A stretch of DNA of 64,000 nt. Source: Paenibacillus durus ATCC 35681. Lineage in GTDB: Bacteria > Bacillota > Bacilli > Paenibacillales > Paenibacillaceae. Position 1 is the stretch's first letter; every line of letters begins with the position of its first letter. Made by a program: the position numbers and the translations under genes. The notes beneath the pieces were generated by a model, which saw nothing but the letters and a program-made list of their open reading frames with translations, did no database searches and had not been told where the DNA came from. Below are positions 45,692 to 55,345 of the stretch, piece by piece. The stretch is from the NCBI RefSeq assembly GCF_000993825.1, contig NZ_CP011114.1, positions 3,162,001 through 3,226,000 of the forward strand, in the 5' to 3' direction.

Positions 45692-47095
45692 TTAACTTTG
45701 ATTAAAATGGTCATATAGGCGCTGAAGCGCTTCTTCCAGCCTCATGCCTCTGGACGCCTTGAACAATACGATATCTTTCTTATCGGTCTTCTTAATGAGG
45801 AGTTCGGTCAGCTCAGACTTGTCGGTAAAAGCATATACCCGGTCCGGACCGAACCGAAGTACGGCGGCCTTCGCCAAATGTTCGGACAGCGGTCCGTACG
45901 CAAAGACAAAGTCAACTTTCTCCGGGTCCAGATAAGACCCGATTTCCCCATGAAAGGCGGCTTCGTCCGGCCCAAGCTCAAGCATGTCCCCTAACACCGC
46001 AATTTTGGCACCCGTGCCCTTCATGGACTGAAGCACATCGATGGCGGCCTTCATTGACGTAGGGCTGGCATTATAGGCGTCATTCAGCAGCGTAAGACCG
46101 GAGGACGTCCGGATGATCTCAATCCGCATTCCGGTCAGCTTGAGTCTGCTAAGTCCGGCTGCCATCTCTGCCTCGCTCACTCCGTAGTGGCTTGCCACCG
46201 CCAGCGCGGCCAGGCTGTTCACGACATTATGCGTGCCGGGCAGCGGAAGCGTAAAGGCTTGCTCACCGTAGCGGCTGGAAGTGAACGTCGTTCCGCCTTG
46301 ATGCGTCATGATTCCTGTCGGATAATCGTCATTCCCAGACCCAAGCCCGAAGCGGAACGTCCTGAGACCCTCGGGCGCCGTGAATTCCGGCTCGCCCATC
46401 ACCTCGGCAAGCAGCGGCTCGTCGCCGTTATAGATCAGCAGGCCGCCCGGTTTAAGCCCTTCGGTGATTTCCAGCTTTGCCCGGGCGATTTCCTTGCGCG
46501 AGCCAAGCTGGAGAAGATGCGATTCGCCCACATTGGTAATGACGGCCGTGTCCGGCTGCGCCAGTGACGAGAGCAGCGAGATTTCTCCGCGCGAGCTCAT
46601 GCCCATTTCCAGTACGGCGATATCCGTGTCCGGCGACATGGAGAGGACGGTGAGCGGCAAGCCGATATGATTATTAAAATTCCCCTGCGTCTTGTGCACC
46701 TTGAAGCGTGTCTCCAGCAGGGCGGTAATGATATCCTTGGTCGTCGTCTTCCCATTGCTGCCGGTGACGGCGACTACGCGCGGTGCCACTTCCTTAAGAT
46801 AAGCGGATGCCAGACGCTGAAGCGCGGCCAGCGTGTCATCCACCAGAACCGCATTTCCCTGCGGAGCGGCGCCCTTATCCCGCATCCACAGCGTAGCGGC
46901 TGCGCCGGCTTCCAGCGCTGATCTGCTGTAATCATGCCCGTCAAAGCTGTCGCCAACCAGCGGTACGAACAGGCAGCCGAGTGTAATTTTGCGCGAGTCT
47001 GTGACAACTCCTGTAATTTCTGTACCGGAGGCGCTGCCCTGGGACAACTCGCCCCCGCACATGGCGGCTATGCTTTGCAGTGTTCTTGTAATCAC
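45692..47095 (-). CDS. murF: UDP-MurNAc-tripeptide:D-Ala-D-Ala ligase
   Basis: Adds the D-Ala-D-Ala dipeptide to the UDP-MurNAc-tripeptide. The 467 residues show VTGSNGKTTTKDII, GNFNNHIGLPLTVL and LLNDAYNASPTSMKAA, the last being the MurF signature. The GTG start overlaps the murE TAG (TAGTG). It follows murE directly, so the two ligases are made together. Confidence 0.97.
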   Translation of the reverse strand: MITRTLQSIAAMCGGELSQGSASGTEITGVVTDSRKITLGCLFVPLVGDSFDGHDYSRSALEAGAAATLWMRDKGAAPQGNAVLVDDTLAALQRLASAYLKEVAPRVVAVTGSNGKTTTKDIITALLETRFKVHKTQGNFNNHIGLPLTVLSMSPDTDIAVLEMGMSSRGEISLLSSLAQPDTAVITNVGESHLLQLGSRKEIARAKLEITEGLKPGGLLIYNGDEPLLAEVMGEPEFTAPEGLRTFRFGLGSGNDDYPTGIMTHQGGTTFTSSRYGEQAFTLPLPGTHNVVNSLAALAVASHYGVSEAEMAAGLSRLKLTGMRIEIIRTSSGLTLLNDAYNASPTSMKAAIDVLQSMKGTGAKIAVLGDMLELGPDEAAFHGEIGSYLDPEKVDFVFAYGPLSEHLAKAAVLRFGPDRVYAFTDKSELTELLIKKTDKKDIVLFKASRGMRLEEALQRLYDHFNQS

Positions 47096-48579
47096 TAGCT
47101 TCGACCCCTTATAGCTTCTTGCGCGACGATGCGGTCATCGAAATCGAGAACAGCGCCGCCAATGAGTTGGTAGGTCTCATGACCTTTCCCCGCAATCAAT
47201 ACTACATCGCCGGGGCTTGCCATTTCAATAGCTTTCACGATTGCTTCGCGCCGGTCGACAATCAGCTCATACCGGCTGCGGTCCACGCTGTCTTCAATCA
47301 GCCCGGCCTCTATGTCCTTCAGAATCGCTGCCGGATCTTCAGTTCGCGGGTTATCGGAAGTGACCAGAATAACATCGCTGTACCTTGCCGAAATTTTTCC
47401 CATAAGCGGACGTTTCGTCCGGTCACGGTCGCCGCCGCAGCCGAAGACGGTCAGAACTTTACCCTCCGCGAACTCCCGGACCGTACGAAGCACATTTTCC
47501 AATCCGTCCGGAGTATGCGCATAATCCACAACGACCGCGTAAGGTTGGCCTTCGTCAACCGACTCCACGCGCCCGCTTACCCCCGGCACCGATTCAAGGC
47601 TGGCCTTGATATCCGCAAGCGGAACTTCCTCAAGCAGAGCAGCGCTTATGGCCGCAAGCGCGTTGTACACATTGAATTTGCCTACCATCTTGAGTGAAAT
47701 ATCGGCTTCACCCTTAAAGGTGTCCACGTGAAACGAGGTGCCTTTGGCCGTGATGGAGATTTGCGAAGCTCGGACGTTGGCCTCGTTGTCAATACCGTAT
47801 GTAATGACTTCGGCTGCCGTCTGGGCCGCAAAATAGGAGCTTGCCGTATCGTCCGCGTTCAGGACGGCGTATTTCCGTTCTTCTTTCCAGGGAGAAATCA
47901 CATTTCCAAGTCTGGAGAAGAACAGCCCCTTCGCCGCGCGGTACTCTTCCATCGTATGATGATAATCCAAATGATCTTGTGTCAGATTGGTGAAAATGGC
48001 GGTGCGAAAGTCCGTTCCTTTTACCCGCCCCTGCTCGAGCGCATGCGAGGAAACCTCCATCACGCAGCACTGCACGCCACTAGACGCCATATCGTTCAGA
48101 GAACGCTGAAGCTCAAGGGACTCCGGCGTCGTCCGGGGCATCGGATAGCTGACCCCGCCATAGCGCATTTGTATCGTTCCGATAAGCCCCGTCTTGACAC
48201 CATGATCCTCCATGATGCGTTCGATCAGATACGTTGTCGTCGTCTTTCCGTTCGTACCGGTAACACCGATCATCTTCATCCGGCTGCTGGGAGACTTGAA
48301 AAATGCATTCGACAGGACGGACATCGCGAACCGGCTGTCATCGACTACAATCTGCGGCAGATCGATTTCAAGCTTTCGCTCGACTACAAGCGCCGCCGCC
48401 CCGCTTGATGCGGCTTGAGGAGCAAAATCATGTCCGTCCACGGTAAATCCGGGCAGGCAGATGAACAGATCTCCCGGCTTTACACGGCGGGAATCCGCCT
48501 GCAAATCGGTAATCTCTATCCCGCCGTTCCTATATAAACGCGCAGCCGCCAGACAAGATGATAATTCTTCAAGTTTCAT
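47095..48579 (-). CDS. murE: UDP-MurNAc-L-Ala-D-Glu:meso-DAP ligase
   Basis: Adds the third residue of the stem peptide. The 494 residues have VTGTNGKTTTTY (107-117), NLTQDHLDYH and the amino-acid selecting motif DNPRTEDP. The DNPR form indicates meso-diaminopimelate, which agrees with dapL in this window. The start MKLEELSS was chosen by homology, with GAGCGAGGG upstream; the frame extends 51 codons higher without similarity. Confidence 0.96.
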   Translation of the reverse strand: MKLEELSSCLAAARLYRNGGIEITDLQADSRRVKPGDLFICLPGFTVDGHDFAPQAASSGAAALVVERKLEIDLPQIVVDDSRFAMSVLSNAFFKSPSSRMKMIGVTGTNGKTTTTYLIERIMEDHGVKTGLIGTIQMRYGGVSYPMPRTTPESLELQRSLNDMASSGVQCCVMEVSSHALEQGRVKGTDFRTAIFTNLTQDHLDYHHTMEEYRAAKGLFFSRLGNVISPWKEERKYAVLNADDTASSYFAAQTAAEVITYGIDNEANVRASQISITAKGTSFHVDTFKGEADISLKMVGKFNVYNALAAISAALLEEVPLADIKASLESVPGVSGRVESVDEGQPYAVVVDYAHTPDGLENVLRTVREFAEGKVLTVFGCGGDRDRTKRPLMGKISARYSDVILVTSDNPRTEDPAAILKDIEAGLIEDSVDRSRYELIVDRREAIVKAIEMASPGDVVLIAGKGHETYQLIGGAVLDFDDRIVAQEAIRGRS

Positions 48580-48622
48580 TTTAATCCCTCGCTCTATTGT
48601 ATCGAATAATCTCTCTTTATCA

Positions 48623-50548
48623 TTATGGACTGGAAGAACCCATATAAATCCGGATCGTCGATCCCCGTTCCACTCTTGTTCCCGCCTTGGGCGCCTGATT
48701 GATAACCATGTCTCCGGTGCCGGAACGGACAAGATTGAAATTCATATTCATATCCTCGTAAATGTCCTGAACCGTTGCTCCAACCAAATCCGGCACTACA
48801 TCAATGGGCGTTTCCCCGAGTTTGTAAACTTTGGCAAGCTGGTCTTTACGCTGAGGCACCTTCAAATAGTGCAGGGAATCTTCCAGAATGTTCTGCACGA
48901 TCGGCGCAGCCACAACGCCCCCGAACTGGATGCCTTGTGGATTGTCTACAGCAGTGTATACGACAATTTGCGGATCATCCGCAGGCGCGAAGCCGATAAA
49001 AGAAACGATATGCTCGGACGCGGAATAGCGTCCGTTAATGACTTTTTGCGCAGTACCGGTCTTGCCGCCGACCCGGTAGCCGTCAATAAATGCCGGCCGG
49101 CCCGTTCCTTTGGCGACGACGCTCTCCAGCGCTTCGCGAACTTTCTTTGACGTTTCCTCCGAGATAACCTGACGAACCATCTCCGGCTTCACTTCGGATA
49201 CGGTCTGCCCGGTATCCGGATTGATCCACGCTTTGGCAACATGCGGCTTGTAAAGCTTCCCGCCGTTAACCGCCGCCGACACCGCCGCAATCTGCTGAAT
49301 CGGCGTCACGGATACCCCTTGACCGAAGGCTGTAGTCGCCAGTTCTACCGGCCCTACCCGCGACGGCTTGAACAGGATACCGTTCTCCTCGCCGTTCAGA
49401 TCAATTCCCGTTTTACTGCCAAAGCCGAAGTTGCGGATATATTGGAACAGCGCGTCTTTTCCGAGCCGCTGCCCCAGAGCAACAAAGCCAGGATTGCAGG
49501 AATTCTCCACCACCTGCAGGAATGTCTCACTGCCGTGACCGCCTTTTTTCCAGCAGCGCAGCCTGGCCCCGCCCACTTCAATATAGCCGGGATCGTAAAA
49601 GTGTTCATGCTGTAAATCCACCTTGCTCTCGTTCAGCGCCGCCGCCAGCGTAATGATCTTGAAAGTCGAACCGGGTTCGTAGGTCATCCAGATCGGCAGA
49701 TTCCGGTTATAGACTGCGGAGTCATACTCCTTATATTGGCCGGGCTCGTAGCCAGGGCGGCTGGCCATCGCCAGAATCTCCCCGTTCTTCGGATTCATGG
49801 CAATCGCCCAGCTAGCGTTGGCCTGATATTTGACCATGGCCTGATCCAGCTCCCGTTCCATAATGGACTGAATCTGCTTGTCGATGGTCAGTTCCAGTTT
49901 CAGGCCATCCTGAGGCTGCGCATACCTTTCCGAAGAGCCGGGCATCAGCCGCCCTCCAGCATCGGACAAATACGAAATATTCCCGCCTATGCCTTTCAGA
50001 AGCTTGTCATAGACATTTTCGATGCCTGTAATCCCCTGATTGTCTATGCCGGTGAAGCCGAGTATATGCGCCGCCAAATCTCCATACGGGTAAAACCGCT
50101 TGCTGTCCTCGGCCACAACGATGCCCGGCAGCTGCAAATCACGAATGTTCCCGGCGAGTTCCATCGTAATTTTGCGTCCGCCGGGCTGCAGTCTCACCGT
50201 GGATTCACGTTTTGATAACAGGGTCATCAGCTTCTCCTGTGTCATTCCCAGAAGCGGCGCCAGCTTCACCGCAGTCCCTTCTTTGTCCTTGATCTGAACC
50301 GGAATGGCATACACGGTCGGCGAACTGATGTTATAAGCCAGCGCAGTCCCTTCGCGATCCAGAATTTCGCCGCGTTTGGCTGTGAACGGAATGTTACGTC
50401 GCCATGAATTCTCCGCCTTCGCCGACAGTTCTTCTCCCTTGGACAGCTGCACATAGGCAAGACGCAGGACCAGAGCTATAAATAATACGGCAAGCCCCAG
50501 CAAAGTCCACAGCATCCGCCGCCGCGATACAACGTTCGAAACCTTCAT
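48623..50548 (-). CDS. spoVD: Sporulation-specific class B penicillin-binding protein SpoVD
   Basis: Transpeptidase needed for the spore cortex in relatives. The 641 residues have one N-terminal span (LLGLAVLFIALVLRLAYVQL), a dimerisation domain, a transpeptidase domain with PGSTFKI, ENSCNPG (SxN) and GKTGTAQ, and one C-terminal PASTA domain (DVVPDLVGATVQDIYED). The start is uncertain: I chose MKVSNVVSRRR, and in-frame Met codons up to 50596 lack a clear site. It pairs with spoVE nearby. Confidence 0.92.
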   Translation of the reverse strand: MKVSNVVSRRRMLWTLLGLAVLFIALVLRLAYVQLSKGEELSAKAENSWRRNIPFTAKRGEILDREGTALAYNISSPTVYAIPVQIKDKEGTAVKLAPLLGMTQEKLMTLLSKRESTVRLQPGGRKITMELAGNIRDLQLPGIVVAEDSKRFYPYGDLAAHILGFTGIDNQGITGIENVYDKLLKGIGGNISYLSDAGGRLMPGSSERYAQPQDGLKLELTIDKQIQSIMERELDQAMVKYQANASWAIAMNPKNGEILAMASRPGYEPGQYKEYDSAVYNRNLPIWMTYEPGSTFKIITLAAALNESKVDLQHEHFYDPGYIEVGGARLRCWKKGGHGSETFLQVVENSCNPGFVALGQRLGKDALFQYIRNFGFGSKTGIDLNGEENGILFKPSRVGPVELATTAFGQGVSVTPIQQIAAVSAAVNGGKLYKPHVAKAWINPDTGQTVSEVKPEMVRQVISEETSKKVREALESVVAKGTGRPAFIDGYRVGGKTGTAQKVINGRYSASEHIVSFIGFAPADDPQIVVYTAVDNPQGIQFGGVVAAPIVQNILEDSLHYLKVPQRKDQLAKVYKLGETPIDVVPDLVGATVQDIYEDMNMNFNLVRSGTGDMVINQAPKAGTRVERGSTIRIYMGSSSP

Positions 50549-50629
50549 CTCCGTCATCCCCGCTTTCCAAAGCATAGACATGCGCTCTTTCTTCATGACT
50601 ATTCAGGACAAACAGGGCTTAGAACAAGC

Positions 50630-52891
50630 CTAGTTCGAGGATGCGGCGTTCTGTTCGGAGTTACTATCCGGTTTTGATGAGGTAGCCGATTTGGTATTCG
50701 GATCAGCCGCTTCCGCCAAGGCTACCTCGGTGTCTTTTGCATCTTGCTCGCTAGGCTTCAGGGTCAGCGCAACTTGCTTTTTGCCGTTATTCACGGATTC
50801 CTTCTGTTCCGTGACATATCCTTCTCCGCTGACCTGGATGCCTACCTTCAACAGGCTGAGCACCTCAAGCGCATCCCGAAGCGATTCGCCGCGAAGATCG
50901 GGGATGGTCGGCTTATCGCCCTGCTCGCTGAGTAGGTATACCTTCTGCCCGGAAGCAAGCGCCGTACCCGCAGACGGATACTGGCTGGCCACCGAAGCGC
51001 CGTCTCCGACAGTTTCAAAATCATAGCCTTGGTTCATCAGCTGTTCTCTCGCAGACTTCATCGTTTGACCGACCATGTTCGGAGCAGTGCGCGCCGACAC
51101 CGGATCATTCCCGGATTTCTTTCCGTTCTTGTCATTTGCGTACACTTTGGGGACGCCCATATACTCCAAAGACTGGGAAACGATCTTCTTGAAGATCGGG
51201 GCGGCCACCGCGCCACCGCCGCCATCCGTCTTGGGTTCATCGACGATGACAATCACGGCAATCTTCGGATCGTTGACCGGTGCGTAGCCGATAAAAGAAA
51301 CCACGTTCTTAGTGTAATCGTACTCCCCGTTGACCACCTTAACAGCCGTACCAGTCTTGCCGGCCACACGGTATCCTTCGATGTAAGCATGCTTTCCGGT
51401 GCCTTTATCCTGATCGGCAACCACCTGTTCGAGATATAGGCCGGTCTGCTTGGCGCTCTCCGCCGAAATGACCTGACGCACCATTTCCGGCTTCTTAACT
51501 GTCTTTTTGCCGGTGTTCGGGTCTTCGATTTCCTTGACCACATAAGGCTTCATTAACTTGCCGCCGTTGGCAACCGCCGATACCGCCGCGAGCTGCTGGA
51601 TCGGGGTGACCTGCACCTTCCCGTGTCCGTAAGCCAGAGTGGCGAATTCCACTTCCCAATGCGGCGTAATCGATCCCTTGGCTTCGCCGGGGAGATCAAT
51701 GCCCGTCTTTTGGCCGAAGCCGAAATTATCAATATACTGTTTCAGCCGGTCTTTTCCCAGCATTTCATAGCCCAACTTGACAAAGCCTACATTACTGGAA
51801 TGCTTCACGCCGTCTAGATAGGTAATTCTTCCCCAACCCCCGTGCATATCACGAAGAGACCTTCTGTAACCTTTAATTCGAATCTGTCCGGATTCAAACT
51901 TTGCGTTCGGATCGAACAGCTTCTCCTGTACCGTCCCGGCCAGCGTTACAATTTTAAAAGTCGATCCCGGCTCATAAATAGACTTGATCGCATGATTGTA
52001 GAAATCCCCTTGATCCTGAGTCTTCCAATATTCATTGGGATTAAAGGTAGGCATATTCGCCATGCCCAGAATCTCCATCGTGTTCGGGTCGGCGGCAATG
52101 ACCGTCATGCTCTTTGGCTGATATTCCGCGTAGGCCTCTTTCATTGCATCTTGAATATAGTATTGGATGGTGCTGTCTATGGTAAGCTTGAGGTTATCGC
52201 CATTGACGACCGGCTTAAATGTCTCTGCCGCATCGGGCAGCTTGACGCCCTTGCCATCGCTCTGGTAATCAAGCTTTCCATCTGCTCCCTTCAACTGCTT
52301 GTCGTAGAAATATTCCAGCCCGGCCACGGCGTTGCCTTCACGGTCCGTATACCCGAGAACATGAGCGGCCAGCGAATCTTTGGGATAATAGCGTTTCTGG
52401 TCCTTGACAAAGCCGATGCCAGTTTCGCGGATATCATGCTCCTCTTCCAGCTTTTTCGCGAACTCGGTAATCTTGTCGGCCACTTCCTGATCGACCTTCC
52501 AGCCTTCGTTGCGTACCTCGCGGTTCTTTAATAAATTGCCGTTCTTGTCCTTCGCATCGATCAGTTCTTCGAGTTCCGAAACCGGCTTGTTCAAAATCTC
52601 ATGCAGCCCCTGAATGACTTCGTCGCGAAGGCCCCGCTCATGAATAACGTCCGGTTCCACGACTACCGTAAAAGCGGGCACGTCGCTGGCAAGGACACTT
52701 CCGTTGCGATCTGTAATTTCTCCGCGCAGGGCTTTGATAATGGTTGTATGCGCCCAAGTCTTCGCGGCCTCTTTTTGCCAATAATCCCCTTGAAGCACCT
52801 GAATATAGAATACCCGTCCGACCAGAACAAGAAAAAAGAGGGTAATACATCCCCCTATGAACAGCATGCGAAGCTTTATTCTTTTTATCAT
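50630..52891 (-). CDS. pbpB: Septal class B penicillin-binding protein (PBP 2B / FtsI)
   Basis: Division transpeptidase. The 753 residues have an N-terminal span (MLFIGGCITLFFLVLVGRVF), the transpeptidase motifs PGSTFKIVT, KHSSNVGF (SxN) and GKTGTAVK, and two C-terminal PASTA domains (TAPNMVGQTMKSAREQL, TIPDLRGESLRDALEVL). The tail after residue about 700 is low-complexity Ser/Asn/Asp. It follows ftsL, with which it acts in the septal complex. Confidence 0.95.
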   Translation of the reverse strand: MIKRIKLRMLFIGGCITLFFLVLVGRVFYIQVLQGDYWQKEAAKTWAHTTIIKALRGEITDRNGSVLASDVPAFTVVVEPDVIHERGLRDEVIQGLHEILNKPVSELEELIDAKDKNGNLLKNREVRNEGWKVDQEVADKITEFAKKLEEEHDIRETGIGFVKDQKRYYPKDSLAAHVLGYTDREGNAVAGLEYFYDKQLKGADGKLDYQSDGKGVKLPDAAETFKPVVNGDNLKLTIDSTIQYYIQDAMKEAYAEYQPKSMTVIAADPNTMEILGMANMPTFNPNEYWKTQDQGDFYNHAIKSIYEPGSTFKIVTLAGTVQEKLFDPNAKFESGQIRIKGYRRSLRDMHGGWGRITYLDGVKHSSNVGFVKLGYEMLGKDRLKQYIDNFGFGQKTGIDLPGEAKGSITPHWEVEFATLAYGHGKVQVTPIQQLAAVSAVANGGKLMKPYVVKEIEDPNTGKKTVKKPEMVRQVISAESAKQTGLYLEQVVADQDKGTGKHAYIEGYRVAGKTGTAVKVVNGEYDYTKNVVSFIGYAPVNDPKIAVIVIVDEPKTDGGGGAVAAPIFKKIVSQSLEYMGVPKVYANDKNGKKSGNDPVSARTAPNMVGQTMKSAREQLMNQGYDFETVGDGASVASQYPSAGTALASGQKVYLLSEQGDKPTIPDLRGESLRDALEVLSLLKVGIQVSGEGYVTEQKESVNNGKKQVALTLKPSEQDAKDTEVALAEAADPNTKSATSSKPDSNSEQNAASSN

Positions 52892-52937
52892 ACGCAGACC
52901 TCACAACTTTTTTTCGCGTTCTTACCAATCCCTATGA

Positions 52938-53327
52938 CTATTTATCATTAGTATAAGCAACATCCCGAGGAACAAAAATCGTCTCTTCGTCGTCAGGAGA
53001 GCTCCAGCCCCAGGAACGGGCCTTAGCTGGAATCTGCTGCTCCAGGTCCTGCTTCTCTTTCTGGTAGACGGCAATTTTTTTCTTCGCCTCTGAAATTTTC
53101 GTATCAAGAGTCTGCGCCTGCTTGTTCAAATCGTAAATGTGGGCATAGCGCCATACCAAGACGCTGGACACAAGGACGAATAAGGCTAGAGTCAGGAGAT
53201 ATAGAAGCTTCTCTTGCACGGGGAGCGCCGTTCGCCTTGTGATAACCTTTGTCTTTTCGCGGTAGCGTGGATTAACTTTCGGTTCCCTTTGTTGCTGCAC
53301 AGCCAAATTGCCGCGGGTATAGGCCAT
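52938..53327 (-). CDS. ftsL: Cell division protein FtsL
   Basis: A 129-residue bitopic protein with a basic N-terminal tail, one membrane span (about 41-60, LLYLLTLALFVLVSSVLVW), and an extracytoplasmic coiled coil (LDTKISEAKKKIAVYQKEKQ). Sequence is poorly conserved in this family; size, topology and the place between rsmH and pbpB make the call. Confidence 0.9.
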   Translation of the reverse strand: MAYTRGNLAVQQQREPKVNPRYREKTKVITRRTALPVQEKLLYLLTLALFVLVSSVLVWRYAHIYDLNKQAQTLDTKISEAKKKIAVYQKEKQDLEQQIPAKARSWGWSSPDDEETIFVPRDVAYTNDK

Positions 53328-53353
53328 CTCTGACTCTCCTTTTATCGTCTTTT

Positions 53354-54307
53354 TTACAATTTCTCCGCAATGCGCAGCTTGGCCGAGCGGGCGCGAGGAT
53401 TCAAGGTTAGCTCCTCTTCGCCGGGCGTAAGCGGCTTGCGATTAATCAGTTTCATCTGGCCTTCGCCTCCGCATACACATAGCGGAAAATCCGGCGGGCA
53501 CGTACAGCGGCCGACATAGCTGTTCAAGATTTGCTTGCAAATCCGGTCCTCCAGGGAATGGAACGTAATCACGGAAACTCTCCCTCCAGGAGCCAGACAA
53601 CGCACAGCCGCATGAAGGGCCTCTTCAAAAGCGCCCAATTCATCGTTTACGGCAATGCGCAGCCCCTGAAAGCTTCGTTTGGCGGGATGTCCGCCCGTCC
53701 TGCGCGTCGCTGCCGGAATTGCCTCCTTAATTATATCGGCTAGTTCCTTCGTACTATGAATAGGATGAACCGCTCTCCGCTCAACAATTTTTCCCGCAAT
53801 TCGCCTGGAGAACTTCTCCTCTCCATACTGGAACAGCACGCGGGCGATTTCCTGTTCGGGCCAGGTGTTTACGATCTCAGCAGCGGTCAATTCGGCACTC
53901 CGGTCCATCCGCATATCGAGCGGAGCGTCATGGTTATAACTGAAACCGCGCTCTCCTTCGTCAAACTGCGGGGAGGAGACGCCTAGATCGAACAGGATGC
54001 CGTCCACCTGGGGAATGCCGTCTCTCTGCGGCACCATAGGCAGCGCTCTCAGCACTTCCTCCAAATCCCGAAAATTTGTCTTGACCAGGATAACTTTGTC
54101 TCCGAAGGATGCGAGCTTTTCCTTGGCGTTGTCCAAGGCCCAGTCGTCCTGATCGAGCGCGATCAACCGGCCCTGACTGCCCAAGCGGGAAGCGATTAGG
54201 GCACTGTGCCCCGCTCCTCCGAGCGTACAATCCACATAGATGCCGTCTTCTCTGACATGTAAGCCCTCCGTCGCTTCTTCTTTCAGAACCGTGATGTGAT
54301 GAAACAA
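53354..54307 (-). CDS. rsmH: 16S rRNA (cytosine-1402 N4) methyltransferase RsmH
   Basis: SAM-dependent methyltransferase (MraW). The 317 residues include the SAM loop [13 protein letters not shown] (26-38), IDLDQD-like [21 protein letters not shown] and [12 protein letters not shown]. It lies after mraZ by 35 bases and is the second gene of the dcw cluster. Confidence 0.97.
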   Translation of the reverse strand: MFHHITVLKEEATEGLHVREDGIYVDCTLGGAGHSALIASRLGSQGRLIALDQDDWALDNAKEKLASFGDKVILVKTNFRDLEEVLRALPMVPQRDGIPQVDGILFDLGVSSPQFDEGERGFSYNHDAPLDMRMDRSAELTAAEIVNTWPEQEIARVLFQYGEEKFSRRIAGKIVERRAVHPIHSTKELADIIKEAIPAATRRTGGHPAKRSFQGLRIAVNDELGAFEEALHAAVRCLAPGGRVSVITFHSLEDRICKQILNSYVGRCTCPPDFPLCVCGGEGQMKLINRKPLTPGEEELTLNPRARSAKLRIAEKL

Positions 54308-54342
54308 GACTTATCCCTCCAAGACAGTATTCGGTAAACAAA

Positions 54343-54780
54343 TTATAAATCAAAGTTGAAATCCACCAGCTTCTCGGCGATCTCGTTGAACGATTCCTCC
54401 GACTGCCCGAAGTACTGTTCCCAAAGCTCCTTCTTCCAGATTTCCACCCGGTTCGATACGCCCAGAATAACACAGTCCTTGTTCAGCTTTGCATACTCAC
54501 GCAGATTGGCGGGAAGGGTCACCCTCCCCTGCTTGTCCCACTGGCATTCTGTCGCTCCCGAGAAAAAGAAACGGCTGAACGCGCGTGCATCGCTCTTCAT
54601 GAGCGGCAGACTTTTCAGCTTTTGTTCCATGATTGCCCATTCTTCCATGGGATAAACGAACAGGCAGGAATCGAGTCCGCGGGTGGCCACAAAAGAGGCG
54701 CCGAGCAGCTCACGAAACTTAGCCGGAATAATAATACGGCCTTTATCGTCAATGCTATGCTGGTATTCCCCCATAAACAT
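54343..54780 (-). CDS. mraZ: Transcriptional regulator MraZ
   Basis: A 145-residue protein with two AbrB-like swapped-hairpin DNA-binding halves: [20 protein letters not shown] and later [19 protein letters not shown]. MraZ represses its own dcw cluster. The ATG at 54778-54780 was chosen because AAGGAG lies ten bases upstream. Three spaced TGGNG repeats, the expected operator, are just upstream. Confidence 0.96.
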   Translation of the reverse strand: MFMGEYQHSIDDKGRIIIPAKFRELLGASFVATRGLDSCLFVYPMEEWAIMEQKLKSLPLMKSDARAFSRFFFSGATECQWDKQGRVTLPANLREYAKLNKDCVILGVSNRVEIWKKELWEQYFGQSEESFNEIAEKLVDFNFDL

Positions 54781-54808
54781 TGGCTGCCCACTCCTTAATC
54801 CCTCTGGT

Positions 54809-54833
54809 CCCCACTTTACCCCACTTTTCACCA
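54809..54833 (-). promoter_or_regulatory. MraZ operator (three TGGNG repeats)
   Basis: On the minus strand TGGTG, TGGGG and TGGGG occur at 54829-54833, 54819-54823 and 54809-54813, each separated by five bases. This is the spacing of MraZ boxes (TGGGN repeats) upstream of mraZ in other bacteria. Confidence 0.75.
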
Positions 54834-54837
54834 CTTA

Positions 54838-54866
54838 AGCATAATAGATTCGTCACTAAAAATCAA
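54838..54866 (-). promoter_or_regulatory. Likely dcw promoter
   Basis: On the minus strand TTGATT (54861-54866) and TATGCT (54838-54843) are 17 bases apart. The expected start falls within the MraZ boxes, so bound MraZ would block it. Confidence 0.55.
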
Positions 54867-55006
54867 AAACCTTCTTCCGTTTAAAGGAAATTTATTCCTG
54901 CCTTTATCGTCCTTGCATCCTTAACAAAATCGCGTGGTACTATTCAGGAGTCCGTCGCAATGCGACATTAAACAGCGCGGATCAATACGAACCGTCTGAA
55001 AGACTA

Positions 55007-55177
55007 TTGACGAAAAAGACATACGCCAGCCATGCCGGAGGTAAAATCATCAGCAAATTTATCGAAGCGGATGACGGGTTCGTGCTTTGTGTCGAAGACA
55101 AATTTCCCGGCGGTCCTGAGCTAATCCGCGTTTCGACCTTGTTCATCCCTTCATTTTCGAAAAATTCCTTCTATTAA
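55007..55177 (+). CDS. Possible 56-residue ORF in the mraZ-ahcY gap
   Basis: The frame from TTG at 55007 to TAA at 55177 encodes a peptide with TKKTYASHAGGKIISKFIEA and DGFVLCVEDKFPGGPELIRV. Its composition looks protein-like, and the frame stays open for many codons upstream without a good start. The ribosome site is weak (GAAAG). It may be a small gene or the 3' end of a decayed one. Not recognised. Confidence 0.3.
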   Translation: MTKKTYASHAGGKIISKFIEADDGFVLCVEDKFPGGPELIRVSTLFIPSFSKNSFY

Positions 55178-55218
55178 ATAGGCCAAAATTTCATAGCGGA
55201 CTTTATGAAAGCACAAAT

Positions 55219-55258
55219 AAAAAAGGCAGCTTACCAATTCAATATTGGCTAAGCTGCC
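55219..55258 (-). terminator. Terminator of ahcY
   Basis: On the minus strand GGCAGCTTAGCC pairs with GGTAAGCTGCC (one bulge) around an A/T-rich loop, followed by six T. It lies after the dispersed repeat copy downstream of ahcY. Confidence 0.85.
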
Positions 55259-55271
55259 TGCTGCCTTTTTC

Positions 55272-55338
55272 AAAATATCAGAATTTATAAGCTGAGCGCT
55301 TATCATTTTGCCTTATATTTCTGCGAGAAACGGTACCG
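55272..55338 (-). repeat. Dispersed two-hairpin repeat, copy C (truncated, inverted)
   Basis: Read on the minus strand it has CGTTTCTCGCAGAAATATAAG, GATAAGCGCTCAGCTTATA and ATATTTTGAAAAA-like segments (quoted in parts), matching the second hairpin and the junction of copies A and B. The first hairpin is replaced by a short CGGTACCG palindrome. It begins seven bases after the ahcY stop. Confidence 0.7.
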
Positions 55339-55345
55339 CGATTAA

